Shown here one piece after another: positions 22,846-36,242 of a stretch of DNA of 64,000 nt. The DNA lies in NCBI GenBank assembly GCA_030770545.1, contig CM061102.1:15306501-15370500 (forward strand). The letters are read 5' to 3'. Within the stretch, counting starts at the first letter, position 1, and each line of letters starts with the position of its first letter. The translations under genes and the position numbers were made by a program. The notes beneath the pieces are model-generated. The model did no database searches, was not told the DNA's origin, and saw only the letters and a list, made by a program, of their open reading frames with translations. This DNA is from Macropodus opercularis (taxonomy: Eukaryota > Chordata > Actinopteri > Anabantiformes > Osphronemidae).

Positions 22846-24606
22846 AAAGTGATTTAAATGCATTTTAAATGTGTTTACCTGCTTCAGGGATGTATTTGGA
22901 TCATTTCTAACAAAACAACTTCAATGGCATTGCTTGCTTTCAGATGCTGCAGCTTAAAGCATCACTGAGGCTAGAAACAGTGCGAAAGCGCTTGGAATCG
23001 CCTGTTGTGTTCATTTCAGAGCAAATAACACTACTTTTGTCAAAGTGATTTAAATGCATTTTAAAGGTGTTCGTCTGCTTCAGGGATGTATTTGGATCAT
23101 TTCTAACACAAAAACTTCAATGGCATTGCTTGCAGCAGCTTAAAACATCACTGATGCTGGAAACAGTGCGAAAACGCTTGGAATCGCCTGTTGTGTTCAT
23201 TTCAGACCAAAAGACCACTATTTTTTCAAAGTAATTTAAATGTACTTTAAAGGTGTTTGCCTGCTTCAGGGATGTATTTGGATCATTTCTAACACAACAA
23301 CTTAAATGGCATTAGTTGCATTCAGATGCTGCAGCTTAAAGCATCACTTAGGCTGGAAACAGTGCGAAAACGCTTGGAATCGCCTGTTCTGTTCATTTCT
23401 GACCAAAAGAACACTACTTTTGTCAAAGTGATTTAAATGCATTTTAAATGTGTTTGCCTGCTTCAGGGATGGATTTGGACCTTTTGTAACACAAAAACTT
23501 CAATTGCATTGCTTGCATTTAAATGCTGCAACTTAAACCATCACTGAGGCTGAAAACAGTGTAAAAACGCTTGAAATCGCCTGTTCTGTTCATTTCAGAC
23601 CAAAAGAACACTACTTTTGTCAAAGTGATTTAAATGCATTTTAAAGATGTTTTCCTGCTTCAGGGATGTATTTGGATCATTTCTAACACAAAAACTTCAA
23701 TGGCATTGCTTGCTTTCAGATGCTGCAGCTTAAAGCATCACTGAGGCTGGAAACAGTGCGAAAACGATTGGAAACGCCTGTTCTGTTCATTTCAGACCAA
23801 AAGAAAACTACTTTTGTCAAAGTAATTTAAATGCATTTTAAATGTGTTTGCCTGCTTCAGGGATGCATTTGTATCATTTCTAACACAAAAACTTCAATGG
23901 CATTGCTTGCATTCAGATGCTGCAGCTTAAAGCATTACTGAGGCTGAAAACAGTGCGAAAACGCTTGGAATCACCTGTTCTGTTCATTTCAGACCAAAAG
24001 AACACTAAATTTTTTCAAAGTGATTTAAATGCATTTTAAATGTGTTTGCCTGCTTCAGGGATGTATTATGATCATTTCTAACACAAAAACTTTAATGGCA
24101 TTGCTTGCATTAAGGCAGCAGCTTAAAGCATCACTGAGGCTGGAAACAGTGCGAAAACGCTTGGAATCGCCTGTTGTGTTTAATTTCAGACCAAAAGAAC
24201 ACTACCTTTGTCAAAAGGATTTAAATGCATTTTAAAGGTGTGTGCCTGCTTCAGGGATGTATTTGGATCATTTCTAACACAAAAACTTAAATGGCATTGC
24301 TTGCATTCAAATGCAGCAGCCTAAAGCATCACTGAGGCTGGAAACTGTGCGAAAACGCTTGGAATCGCCTGTTCTGTTCATTTCAGACCAAAAGAACACT
24401 ACCTTGGTCAAAGTGATTTAAATGCATTTTAAATGTGTTTGCCTGCTTCAGGGATGTATTTGGATAATTTCTAACACAAAAACTTCAATGGCATTGCTTG
24501 TATTCAGATCCTGCAGCTTAAAGCATCAGTGAGGCTGGAAACAGTGCGAAAACGCTTGGAATCGCCTGTTCTGTTCATTTCAGACCAAAAGAAAACTACT
24601 TTTGTC
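22846..24606 (+). repeat. Edge-type block E, copy 2
   Basis: Matches 10,632-12,392 at a constant offset of 12,214. The differences noticed are few, for example TCAAAAGGATTT near 24,214 against TCAAAGTGATTT near 12,000. The match weakens at about 24,660, where GGATAA replaces GGATCA. Confidence 0.9.
23042..23227 (+). repeat. Short monomer, 186 bp, copy 2
   Basis: Carries the same 10 bp deletion and private changes as the monomer at 10,828. Confidence 0.9.
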
Positions 24607-25000
24607 AAAGTAATTTAAATGCATTTTAAAGGTGTTTGCCTGCTTCAAGGATGTATTTGGATAATTTCTAACACAAAAACTTCAATGGCATTGCTTGTAT
24701 TCAGATCCTGCAGCTTAAAGCATCACTGAGGCTGGAAACAGTGCGAAAACGCTTGGAATCGCCTGTTCTGTTCATTTCAGACCAAAAGAAAACTACCTTT
24801 GTCAAAGTAATTTAAATGCATTTTAAAGGTGTTTGCCTGCTTCAGGGATGTATTATGATCATTTCTAACACAAAAACTTCAATGGCATTGCTTGCATTCA
24901 AATACAGCAGCTTAAAGCATCACTGAGGCTGGAAACAGTGCGAAAACGCTTGGAATCGCCTGTTGTGTTCATTTCAGACCAAAAGAACACTACTTTTGTC
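24607..25000 (+). repeat. Two-monomer link between E and H2
   Basis: One TATTCAGATCCTGCAG monomer and one TTATGATC/ATACAGCAG monomer. The equivalent place in the first super-repeat has four monomers (12,393-13,180), so the offset between the two drops from 12,214 to 11,820. Confidence 0.85.
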
Positions 25001-28000
25001 AAAGTAATTTAAATGCATTTTAAAGGTGTGTGCCTGCTTCAGGGATGTATTTGAACCATTTCTAACACAAAAACTTCAATGGCATTGCTTGCATTCAAAT
25101 GCAGCAGCCTAAAGCATCACTGAGGCTGGAAACAGTGCGAAAACGCTTGGAATCGCCTGTTCTGTTCATTTCAGACCAAAAGAACACTACCTTTGTCAAA
25201 GTGATTTAAATGCATTTTAAAGGTGATTGCCTGCTTCAGGGATGTATTTGGATCATTTCTAACACAAAAACTTCAATGGCATTGCTTGCATTCAAATGCA
25301 GCAGCCTAAAGCATCACTGAGGCTGGAAACTGTGCGAAAAGGCTTGGAATCGCCTGTTCTGTTCATTTCAGACCAAAAGAAAACTACTTTTGTCAAAGTA
25401 ATTTAAATGCATTTTAAAGGTGTTTGCCTGCTTCAAGGATGTATTTGGATCATTTCTAACACAAAAACTTCAATGACATTGCTTGCATTCAGATGCAGCA
25501 GCTTAAAGCATCACTGAGGCTGGAAACAGTGCGAAAACGCTTGAAATCGCCTGTTCTGTTCATTTCAGACCAAAAGAACACTACCTTTGTCAAAGTGATT
25601 TAAATGCATTTTAAATGTGTTTGCCTGCTTCAGGGATGTATTTGGATAATTTCTAACACAAAAACTTCAATGGCATTGCTTGTATTCAGATCCTGCAGCT
25701 TAAAGCATCACTGAGGCTGGAAACAGTGCGAAAACGCTTGGAATCGCCTGTTCTGTTCATTTCAGACCAATTGAAATCTACTTTTGTCAAAGTAATTTAA
25801 ATGCATTTTAAAGGTGTGTGCCTGCTTCAGGGATGTATTTGAACCATTTCTAACATAAAAACTTCAATGGCATTGCTTGCATTCAAATGCAGCAGCCTAA
25901 AGCATCACTGAGGCTGGAAACTGTGCGAAAACGCTTGGAATCGCCTGTTCTGTTCATTTCTGAGCAAAAGAACACTACTTTTGTCAAAGTAATTTAAATG
26001 CATTTTAAAGGTGTTTGCCTGCTTCAGGGATGTATTTGGATCATTTCTAACACAAAAACTTAAATGGCATTGCTTGCATTCAAATGCAGCAGCTTAAAGC
26101 ATCACTGAGGCTGGAAACAGTGCGAAAACGCTTGGCATCGCCTGTTCTGTTCATTTCAGACCAAAAGAACACTACCTTTGTCAAAGTAATTTAAATGCAT
26201 TTTAAAGGTGTTTGCCTGCTTCAGGGATATATTATGATCATTTCTAACACAAAAACTTCAATGGCATTGCTTGCATTCAAATACAGCAGCTTAAAGCATC
26301 ACTGAGGCTGGAAACAGTGCGAAAACGCTTGGCATCGCCTGTTCTGTTCATTTCAGACCAAAAGAACACTACTTTTGTCAAAGTAATTTAAATGCATTTT
26401 AAAGGTAATTGCCTGCTTCAAGGATGTATTTGGATCATTTCTAACACAAAAACTTCAATGGCATTGCTTGCATTCAAATACAGCAGCTTAAAGCATCACT
26501 GAGGCTGGAAACAGTGCGAAAACGCTTGGAATCGCCTGTTGTGTTCATTTCAGACCAAAAGAACACTACTTTTGTCAAAGTAATTTAAATGCATTTTAAA
26601 GGTGTGTGCCTGCTTCAGGGATGTATTTGAACCATTTCTAACACAAAAACTTCAATGGCATTGCTTGCATTCAAATACAGCAGCTTAAAGCATCACTGAG
26701 GCTGGAAACAGTGCGAAAACGCTTGGAATCGCCTGTTGTGTTCATTTCAGACCAAAAGAACACTACTTTTGTCAAAGTAATTTAAATGCATTTTAAAGGT
26801 GTGTGCCTGCTTCAGGGATGTATTTGAACCATTTCTAACACAAAAACTTCAATGGCATTGCTTGCATTCAAATGCAGCAGCCTAAAGCATCACCGAGGCT
26901 GGAAACAGTGCGAAAACGCTTGGAATCGCCTGTTCTGTTCATTTCAGACCAAAAGAACACTACCTTTGTCAAAGTGATTTAAATGCATTTTAAAGGTGAT
27001 TGCCTGCTTCAGGGATGTATTTGGATCATTTCTAACACAAAAACTTCAATGGCATTGCTTGCATTCAAATGCAGCAGCCTAAAGCATCACTGAGGCTGGA
27101 AACTGTGCGAAAACGCTTGGAATCGCCTGTTCTGTTCATTTCTGAGCAAAAGAACACTACTTTTGTCAAAGTAATTTAAATGCATTTTAAAGGTGTTTGC
27201 CTGCTTCAGGGATGTATTTGGATCATTTCTAACACAAAAACTTAAATGGCATTGCTTGCATTCAAATGCAGCAGCTTAAAGCATCACTGAGGCTGGAAAC
27301 AGTGCGAAAACGCTTGGCATCGCCTGTTCTGTTCATTTCAGACCAAAAGAACACTACCTTTGTCAAAGTAATTTAAATGCATTTTAAAGGTGTTTGCCTG
27401 CTTCAGGGATATATTATGATCATTTCTAACACAAAAACTTCAATGGCATTGCTTGCATTCAAATACAGCAGCTTAAAGCATCACTGAGGCTGGAAACAGT
27501 GCGAAAACGCTTGGCATCGCCTGTTCTGTTCATTTCAGACCAAAAGAACACTACTTTTGTCAAAGTAATTTAAATGCATTTTAAAGGTGTTTGCCTGCTT
27601 CAAGGATGTATTTGGATCATTTCTAACACAAAAACTTCAATGGCATTGCTTGCATTCAAATACAGCAGCTTAAAGCATCACTGAGGCTGGAAACAGTGCG
27701 AAAACGCTTGGAATCGCCTGTTGTGTTCATTTCAGACCAAAAGAACACTACTTTTGTCAAAGTAATTTAAATGCATTTTAAAGGTGTTTGCCTGCTTCAG
27801 GGATGTATTTGAACCATTTCTAACACAAAAACTTCAATGGCATTGCTTGCATTCAAATGCAGCCGCCTAAAGCATCACTGAGGCTGGAAACAGTGCGAAA
27901 ACGCTTGGAATCGCCTGTTCTGTTCATTTCAGACCAAAAGAACACTACCTTAATCAAAGTGATTTAAATGCATTTTAAAGGTGATTGCCTGCTTCAGGGA

Positions 28001-29347
28001 TGTATTTGGATCATTTCTAACACAAAAACTTCAATGGCATTGCTTGCATTCAAATGCAGCAGCCTAAAGCATCACTGAGGCTGGAAACTGTGCGAAAAGG
28101 CTTGGAATCGCCTGTTCTGTTCATTTCAGACCAAAAGAAAACTACTTTTGTCAAAGTAATTTAAATGCATTTTAAAGGTGTTTGCCTGCTTCAAGGATGT
28201 ATTTGGATCATTTCTAACACAAAAACTTCAATGGCATTGCTTGCATTCAAATGCAGCAGCCTAAAGCATCACTGAGGCTGGAAACTGTGCGAAAAGGCTT
28301 GGAATCGCCTGTTCTGTTCATTTCAGACCAAAAGAAAACTACTTTTGTCAAAGTAATTTAAATGCATTTTAAAGGTGTTTGCCTGCTTCAAGGATGTATT
28401 TGGATCATTTCTAACACAAAAACTTCAATGACATTGCTTGCATTCAGATGCAGCAGCTTAAAGCATCACTGAGGCTGGAAACAGTGCGAAAACGCTTGAA
28501 ATCGCCTGTTCTGTTCATTTCAGACCAAAAGAACACTACCTTTGTCAAAGTAATTTAAATGCATTTTAAAGGTGTTTGCCTGCTTCAGGGATGTATTATG
28601 ATCATTTCTAACACAAAAACTTAAATGGCATTGCTTGCATTCAAATGCAGCAGCTTAAAGCATCACTGAGGCTGGAAACAGTGCGAAAACGCTTGGAATC
28701 GCCTGTTCTGTTCATTTCAGACCAAAAGAAAACTACTTTTGTCAAAGTAATTTAAATGCATTTTAAAGGTGTTTGCCTGCTTCAAGGATGTATTTGGATC
28801 ATTTCTAACACAAAAACTTCAATGACATTGCTTGCATTCAGATGCAGCAGCTTAAAGCATCACTGAGGCTGGAAACAGTGCGAAAACGCTTGAAATCGCC
28901 TGTTCTGTTCATTTCAGACCAAAAGAACACTACCTTTGTCAAAGTAATTTAAATGCATTTTAAAGGTATTTGCCTGCTTCAGGGATGTATTATGATCATT
29001 TCTAACACAAAAACTTCAATGGCATTGCTTGCATTCAGATGCTGCAGCTTAAAGCATCACTGAGACTGGAGACAGTGTGAAAACGCTTTGAATCGCCTGT
29101 TGTGTTTATTTCAGACCAAAAGAACACATGCAATTTTCAAAGTGATTTAAATGCATTTTAAAGATGTTTGCCTGCTTCAGGGATGTATTTTGATCATTTC
29201 TTAAAGTCCTTTAAACACAAAAACTTCAATGGCATTGCTTGCATTCAAATGCAGCAGCTTAAAGCATCACTGAGGCTGGAAACAGTGCGAAAATGCTTGG
29301 AATCGCCTGTTCTGTTCATTTCAGACCAAAAGAACACTACTTTTGTC
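25001..29347 (+). repeat. H2 unit, 22 monomers (4,347 bp), copy 1
   Basis: The first of two tandem units defined by constant 4,347 bp spacing of several markers: GACCAATTGAAATC (25,771 region), CACCGAGG (26,893), GCAGCCGCC (27,863) and the 12 bp insertion (29,202). It contains a local doubling of the AACTGTGCGAAAAGG monomer type at about 27,965-28,355. Confidence 0.9.
29202..29213 (+). repeat. 12 bp insertion, copy 2
   Basis: Same insert, same position and same diverged neighbour as at 18,565. Confidence 0.95.
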
Positions 29348-32300
29348 AAAGTAATTTAAATGCATTTTAAAGGTGTGTGCCTGCTTCAGGGATGTATTTG
29401 AACCATTTCTAACACAAAAACTTCAATGGCATTGCTTGCATTCAAATGCAGCAGCCTAAAGCATCACTGAGGCTGGAAACTGTGCGAAAACGCTTGGAAT
29501 CGCCTGTTCTGTTCATTTCAGACCAAAAGAACACTACCTTTGTCAAAGTGATTTAAATGCATTTTAAAGGTGATTGCCTGCTTCAGGGATGTATTTGGAT
29601 CATTTCTAACACAAAAACTTCAATGGCATTGCTTGCATTCAAATGCAGCAGCCTAAAGCATCACTGAGGCTGGAAACTGTGCGAAAAGGCTTGGAATCGC
29701 CTGTTCTGTTCATTTCAGACCAAAAGAAAACTACTTTTGTCAAAGTAATTTAAATGCATTTTAAAGGTGTTTGCCTGCTTCAAGGATGTATTTGGATCAT
29801 TTCTAACACAAAAACTTCAATGACATTGCTTGCATTCAGATGCAGCAGCTTAAAGCATCACTGAGGCTGGAAACAGTGCGAAAACGCTTGAAATCGCCTG
29901 TTCTGTTCATTTCAGACCAAAAGAACACTACCTTTGTCAAAGTGATTTAAATGCATTTTAAATGTGTTTGCCTGCTTCAGGGATGTATTTGGATAATTTC
30001 TAACACAAAAACTTCAATGGCATTGCTTGTATTCAGATCCTGCAGCTTAAAGCATCACTGAGGCTGGAAACAGTGCGAAAACGCTTGGAATCGCCTGTTC
30101 TGTTCATTTCAGACCAATTGAAATCTACTTTTGTCAAAGTAATTTAAATGCATTTTAAAGGTGTGTGCCTGCTTCAGGGATGTATTTGAACCATTTCTAA
30201 CATAAAAACTTCAATGGCATTGCTTGCATTCAAATGCAGCAGCCTAAAGCATCACTGAGGCTGGAAACTGTGCGAAAACGCTTGGAATCGCCTGTTCTGT
30301 TCATTTCTGAGCAAAAGAACACTACTTTTGTCAAAGTAATTTAAATGCATTTTAAAGGTGTTTGCCTGCTTCAGGGATGTATTTGGATCATTTCTAACAC
30401 AAAAACTTAAATGGCATTGCTTGCATTCAAATGCAGCAGCTTAAAGCATCACTGAGGCTGGAAACAGTGCGAAAACGCTTGGCATCGCCTGTTCTGTTCA
30501 TTTCAGACCAAAAGAACACTACCTTTGTCAAAGTAATTTAAATGCATTTTAAAGGTGTTTGCCTGCTTCAGGGATATATTATGATCATTTCTAACACAAA
30601 AACTTCAATGGCATTGCTTGCATTCAAATACAGCAGCTTAAAGCATCACTGAGGCTGGAAACAGTGCGAAAACGCTTGGCATCGCCTGTTCTGTTCATTT
30701 CAGACCAAAAGAACACTACTTTTGTCAAAGTAATTTAAATGCATTTTAAAGGTAATTGCCTGCTTCAAGGATGTATTTGGATCATTTCTAACACAAAAAC
30801 TTCAATGGCATTGCTTGCATTCAAATACAGCAGCTTAAAGCATCACTGAGGCTGGAAACAGTGCGAAAACGCTTGGAATCGCCTGTTGTGTTCATTTCAG
30901 ACCAAAAGAACACTACTTTTGTCAAAGTAATTTAAATGCATTTTAAAGGTGTGTGCCTGCTTCAGGGATGTATTTGAACCATTTCTAACACAAAAACTTC
31001 AATGGCATTGCTTGCATTCAAATACAGCAGCTTAAAGCATCACTGAGGCTGGAAACAGTGCGAAAACGCTTGGAATCGCCTGTTGTGTTCATTTCAGACC
31101 AAAAGAACACTACTTTTGTCAAAGTAATTTAAATGCATTTTAAAGGTGTGTGCCTGCTTCAGGGATGTATTTGAACCATTTCTAACACAAAAACTTCAAT
31201 GGCATTGCTTGCATTCAAATGCAGCAGCCTAAAGCATCACCGAGGCTGGAAACAGTGCGAAAACGCTTGGAATCGCCTGTTCTGTTCATTTCAGACCAAA
31301 AGAACACTACCTTTGTCAAAGTGATTTAAATGCATTTTAAAGGTGATTGCCTGCTTCAGGGATGTATTTGGATCATTTCTAACACAAAAACTTCAATGGC
31401 ATTGCTTGCATTCAAATGCAGCAGCCTAAAGCATCACTGAGGCTGGAAACTGTGCGAAAACGCTTGGAATCGCCTGTTCTGTTCATTTCTGAGCAAAAGA
31501 ACACTACTTTTGTCAAAGTAATTTAAATGCATTTTAAAGGTGTTTGCCTGCTTCAGGGATGTATTTGGATCATTTCTAACACAAAAACTTAAATGGCATT
31601 GCTTGCATTCAAATGCAGCAGCTTAAAGCATCACTGAGGCTGGAAACAGTGCGAAAACGCTTGGCATCGCCTGTTCTGTTCATTTCAGACCAAAAGAACA
31701 CTACCTTTGTCAAAGTAATTTAAATGCATTTTAAAGGTGTTTGCCTGCTTCAGGGATATATTATGATCATTTCTAACACAAAAACTTCAATGGCATTGCT
31801 TGCATTCAAATACAGCAGCTTAAAGCATCACTGAGGCTGGAAACAGTGCGAAAACGCTTGGCATCGCCTGTTCTGTTCATTTCAGACCAAAAGAACACTA
31901 CTTTTGTCAAAGTAATTTAAATGCATTTTAAAGGTGTTTGCCTGCTTCAAGGATGTATTTGGATCATTTCTAACACAAAAACTTCAATGGCATTGCTTGC
32001 ATTCAAATACAGCAGCTTAAAGCATCACTGAGGCTGGAAACAGTGCGAAAACGCTTGGAATCGCCTGTTGTGTTCATTTCAGACCAAAAGAACACTACTT
32101 TTGTCAAAGTAATTTAAATGCATTTTAAAGGTGTTTGCCTGCTTCAGGGATGTATTTGAACCATTTCTAACACAAAAACTTCAATGGCATTGCTTGCATT
32201 CAAATGCAGCCGCCTAAAGCATCACTGAGGCTGGAAACAGTGCGAAAACGCTTGGAATCGCCTGTTCTGTTCATTTCAGACCAAAAGAACACTACCTTAA

Positions 32301-33694
32301 TCAAAGTGATTTAAATGCATTTTAAAGGTGATTGCCTGCTTCAGGGATGTATTTGGATCATTTCTAACACAAAAACTTCAATGGCATTGCTTGCATTCAA
32401 ATGCAGCAGCCTAAAGCATCACTGAGGCTGGAAACTGTGCGAAAAGGCTTGGAATCGCCTGTTCTGTTCATTTCAGACCAAAAGAAAACTACTTTTGTCA
32501 AAGTAATTTAAATGCATTTTAAAGGTGTTTGCCTGCTTCAAGGATGTATTTGGATCATTTCTAACACAAAAACTTCAATGGCATTGCTTGCATTCAAATG
32601 CAGCAGCCTAAAGCATCACTGAGGCTGGAAACTGTGCGAAAAGGCTTGGAATCGCCTGTTCTGTTCATTTCAGACCAAAAGAAAACTACTTTTGTCAAAG
32701 TAATTTAAATGCATTTTAAAGGTGTTTGCCTGCTTCAAGGATGTATTTGGATCATTTCTAACACAAAAACTTCAATGACATTGCTTGCATTCAGATGCAG
32801 CAGCTTAAAGCATCACTGAGGCTGGAAACAGTGCGAAAACGCTTGAAATCGCCTGTTCTGTTCATTTCAGACCAAAAGAACACTACCTTTGTCAAAGTAA
32901 TTTAAATGCATTTTAAAGGTGTTTGCCTGCTTCAGGGATGTATTATGATCATTTCTAACACAAAAACTTAAATGGCATTGCTTGCATTCAAATGCAGCAG
33001 CTTAAAGCATCACTGAGGCTGGAAACAGTGCGAAAACGCTTGGAATCGCCTGTTCTGTTCATTTCAGACCAAAAGAAAACTACTTTTGTCAAAGTAATTT
33101 AAATGCATTTTAAAGGTGTTTGCCTGCTTCAAGGATGTATTTGGATCATTTCTAACACAAAAACTTCAATGACATTGCTTGCATTCAGATGCAGCAGCTT
33201 AAAGCATCACTGAGGCTGGAAACAGTGCGAAAACGCTTGAAATCGCCTGTTCTGTTCATTTCAGACCAAAAGAACACTACCTTTGTCAAAGTAATTTAAA
33301 TGCATTTTAAAGGTATTTGCCTGCTTCAGGGATGTATTATGATCATTTCTAACACAAAAACTTCAATGGCATTGCTTGCATTCAGATGCTGCAGCTTAAA
33401 GCATCACTGAGACTGGAGACAGTGTGAAAACGCTTTGAATCGCCTGTTGTGTTTATTTCAGACCAAAAGAACACATGCAATTTTCAAAGTGATTTAAATG
33501 CATTTTAAAGATGTTTGCCTGCTTCAGGGATGTATTTTGATCATTTCTTAAAGTCCTTTAAACACAAAAACTTCAATGGCATTGCTTGCATTCAAATGCA
33601 GCAGCTTAAAGCATCACTGAGGCTGGAAACAGTGCGAAAATGCTTGGAATCGCCTGTTCTGTTCATTTCAGACCAAAAGAACACTACTTTTGTC
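29348..33694 (+). repeat. H2 unit, 22 monomers (4,347 bp), copy 2
   Basis: All the markers of copy 1 recur 4,347 bp on, in the same order. One difference seen is AACTGTGCG against AACAGTGCG near the unit start. The length equals 22 x 197 plus 13, which fits 22 monomers with one 12 bp insertion. Confidence 0.9.
33549..33560 (+). repeat. 12 bp insertion, copy 3
   Basis: Lies in the last monomer of the second 4,347 bp unit, identical to the other insertions in the bases compared. Confidence 0.95.
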
Positions 33695-34284
33695 AAAGTA
33701 ATTTAAATGCATTTTAAAGGTGTGTGCCTGCTTCAGGGATGTATTTGAACCATTTCTAACACAAAAACTTCAATGGCATTGCTTGCATTCAAATGCAGCA
33801 GCCTAAAGCATCACTGAGGCTGGAAACTGTGCGAAAACGCTTGGAATCGCCTGTTCTGTTCATTTCAGACCAAAAGAACACTACCTTTGTCAAAAAGATT
33901 TAAATGCATTTTAAAGGTGATTGCCTGCTTCAGGGATGTATTTGGATCATTTCTAACACAAAAACTTCAATGGCATTGCTTGCATTCAAATGCAGCAGCC
34001 TAAAGCATCACTGAGGCTGGAAACTGTGCGAAAAGGCTTGGAATCGCCTGTTCTGTTCATTTCAGACCAAAAGAAAACTACTTTTGTCAAAGTAATTTAA
34101 ATGCATTTTAAAGGTGTTTGCCTGCTTCAAGGATGTATTTGGATCATTTCTAACACAAAAACTTCAATGACATTGCTTGCATTCAGATGCAGCAGCTTAA
34201 AGCATCACTGAGGCTGGAAACAGTGCGAAAACGCTTGAAATCGCCTGTTCTGTTCATTTCAGACCAAAAGACCACTATTTTTTC
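33695..34284 (+). repeat. H2 region, three-monomer start of a further unit
   Basis: Three H2 monomers (GTGTGCC/TTGAACC, GTGATTGCC with AAAAAGATTT, TCAAGGAT/CAATGACATT). The last ends with the H1-type ACCACTATTTTTTC, showing the switch into H1. Confidence 0.85.
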
Positions 34285-35071
34285 AAAGTTATTTAAATGC
34301 ATTTTAAAGGTGTGTGCCTGCTTCAGGGATGTATTATGATCATTTCTAACACAAAAACTTCAATGGCATTGCTTGCATTCAAATACAGCAGCTTAAAGCA
34401 TCACTGAGGCTGGAAACAGTGCGAAAACGCTTGGAATCGCCTGTTCTGTTCATTTCAGACCAAAAGAAAACTACTTTTGTCAAAGTAATTTGAATGCATT
34501 TTAAATGTGTTTGCCTGCTTCAAGGATGTATTTGGATCGTTTCTAACACAAAAACTTCAATGACATTGCTTGCATTCAGATGCAGCAGCTTAAAGCATCA
34601 CTGAGGCTGGAAACAGTGCGAAAACGCTTGAAATCGCCTGTTCTGTTCATTTCAGACCAAAAGACCACTATTTTTTCAAAGTTATTTAAATGCATTTTAA
34701 AGGTGTGTGCCTGCTTCAGGGATGTATTTGAACCATTTCTAACACAAAAACTTCAATGGCATTGCTTGCATTCAAATGCAGCAGCTTAAAGCATCACTGA
34801 GGCTGGAAACAGTGCGAAAACGCTTGGAATCGCCTGTTCTGTTCATTTCAGACCAAAAGAACACTACCTTTGTCAAAGTGATTTAAATGCATTTTAAATG
34901 TGTTTGCCTGCTTCAGGGATGTATAATGATCATTTCTAACACAAAAACTTTAATGGCATTGCTTGCATTCAAATGCAGCAGCTTAAAGCATCACTGAGGC
35001 TGGAAACAGTGCGAAAACGCTTGGAATCGCCTGTTCTGTTCATTTCAGACCAAAAGAAAACTACTTTTGTC
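34285..35071 (+). repeat. H1 remnant in third super-repeat, four monomers
   Basis: The first monomer is a hybrid, GTGTGCC from H1 joined to TTATGATC/ATACAGCAG. It is followed by AATTTGAATG/CAATGACATT, GTGTGCC/TTGAACC and GTATAATGATC of H1. Most of the H1 unit is lost compared with 20,681-22,845. Confidence 0.87.
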
Positions 35072-36242
35072 AAAGTGATTTAAATGCATTTTAAATGTGT
35101 TTACCTGCTTCAGGGATGTATTTGGATCATTTCTAACAAAACAACTTCAATGGCATTGCTTGCTTTCAGATGCTGCAGCTTAAAGCATCACTGAGGCTAG
35201 AAACAGTGCGAAAGCGCTTGGAATCGCCTGTTGTGTTCATTTCAGAGCAAATAACACTACTTTTGTCAAAGTGATTTAAATGCATTTTAAAGGTGTTCGT
35301 CTGCTTCAGGGATGTATTTGGATCATTTCTAACACAAAAACTTCAATGGCATTGCTTGCAGCAGCTTAAAACATCACTGATGCTGGAAACAGTGCGAAAA
35401 CGCTTGGAATCGCCTGTTGTGTTCATTTCAGACCAAAAGACCACTATTTTTTCAAAGTAATTTAAATGTACTTTAAAGGTGTTTGCCTGCTTCAGGGATG
35501 TATTTGGATCATTTCTAACACAACAACTTAAATGGCATTAGTTGCATTCAGATGCTGCAGCTTAAAGCATCACTTAGGCTGGAAACAGTGCGAAAACGCT
35601 TGGAATCGCCTGTTCTGTTCATTTCTGACCAAAAGAACACTACTTTTGTCAAAGTGATTTAAATGCATTTTAAATGTGTTTGCCTGCTTCAGGGATGGAT
35701 TTGGACCTTTTGTAACACAAAAACTTCAATTGCATTGCTTGCATTTAAATGCTGCAACTTAAACCATCACTGAGGCTGAAAACAGTGTAAAAACGCTTGA
35801 AATCGCCTGTTCTGTTCATTTCAGACCAAAAGAACACTACTTTTGTCAAAGTGATTTAAATGCATTTTAAAGATGTTTTCCTGCTTCAGGGATGTATTTG
35901 GATCATTTCTAACACAAAAACTTCAATGGCATTGCTTGCTTTCAGATGCTGCAGCTTAAAGCATCACTGAGGCTGGAAACAGTGCGAAAACGATTGGAAA
36001 CGCCTGTTCTGTTCATTTCAGACCAAAAGAAAACTACTTTTGTCAAAGTAATTTAAATGCATTTTAAATGTGTTTGCCTGCTTCAGGGATGCATTTGTAT
36101 CATTTCTAACACAAAAACTTCAATGGCATTGCTTGCATTCAGATGCTGCAGCTTAAAGCATTACTGAGGCTGAAAACAGTGCGAAAACGCTTGGAATCAC
36201 CTGTTCTGTTCATTTCAGACCAAAAGAACACTAAATTTTTTC
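35072..36242 (+). repeat. Edge-type block E, copy 3, truncated
   Basis: Matches 22,846-24,016 at an offset of 12,226 (the same as the H1 anchor spacing). It then jumps at 36,243 to the monomer with CATCAGTGAGG, skipping two monomers present in copies 1 and 2. Confidence 0.88.
35268..35453 (+). repeat. Short monomer, 186 bp, copy 3
   Basis: The 10 bp deletion in variable site B, GTTCGTCTGC and CTGATGCTGG are all present, as at 10,828 and 23,042. Confidence 0.9.
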
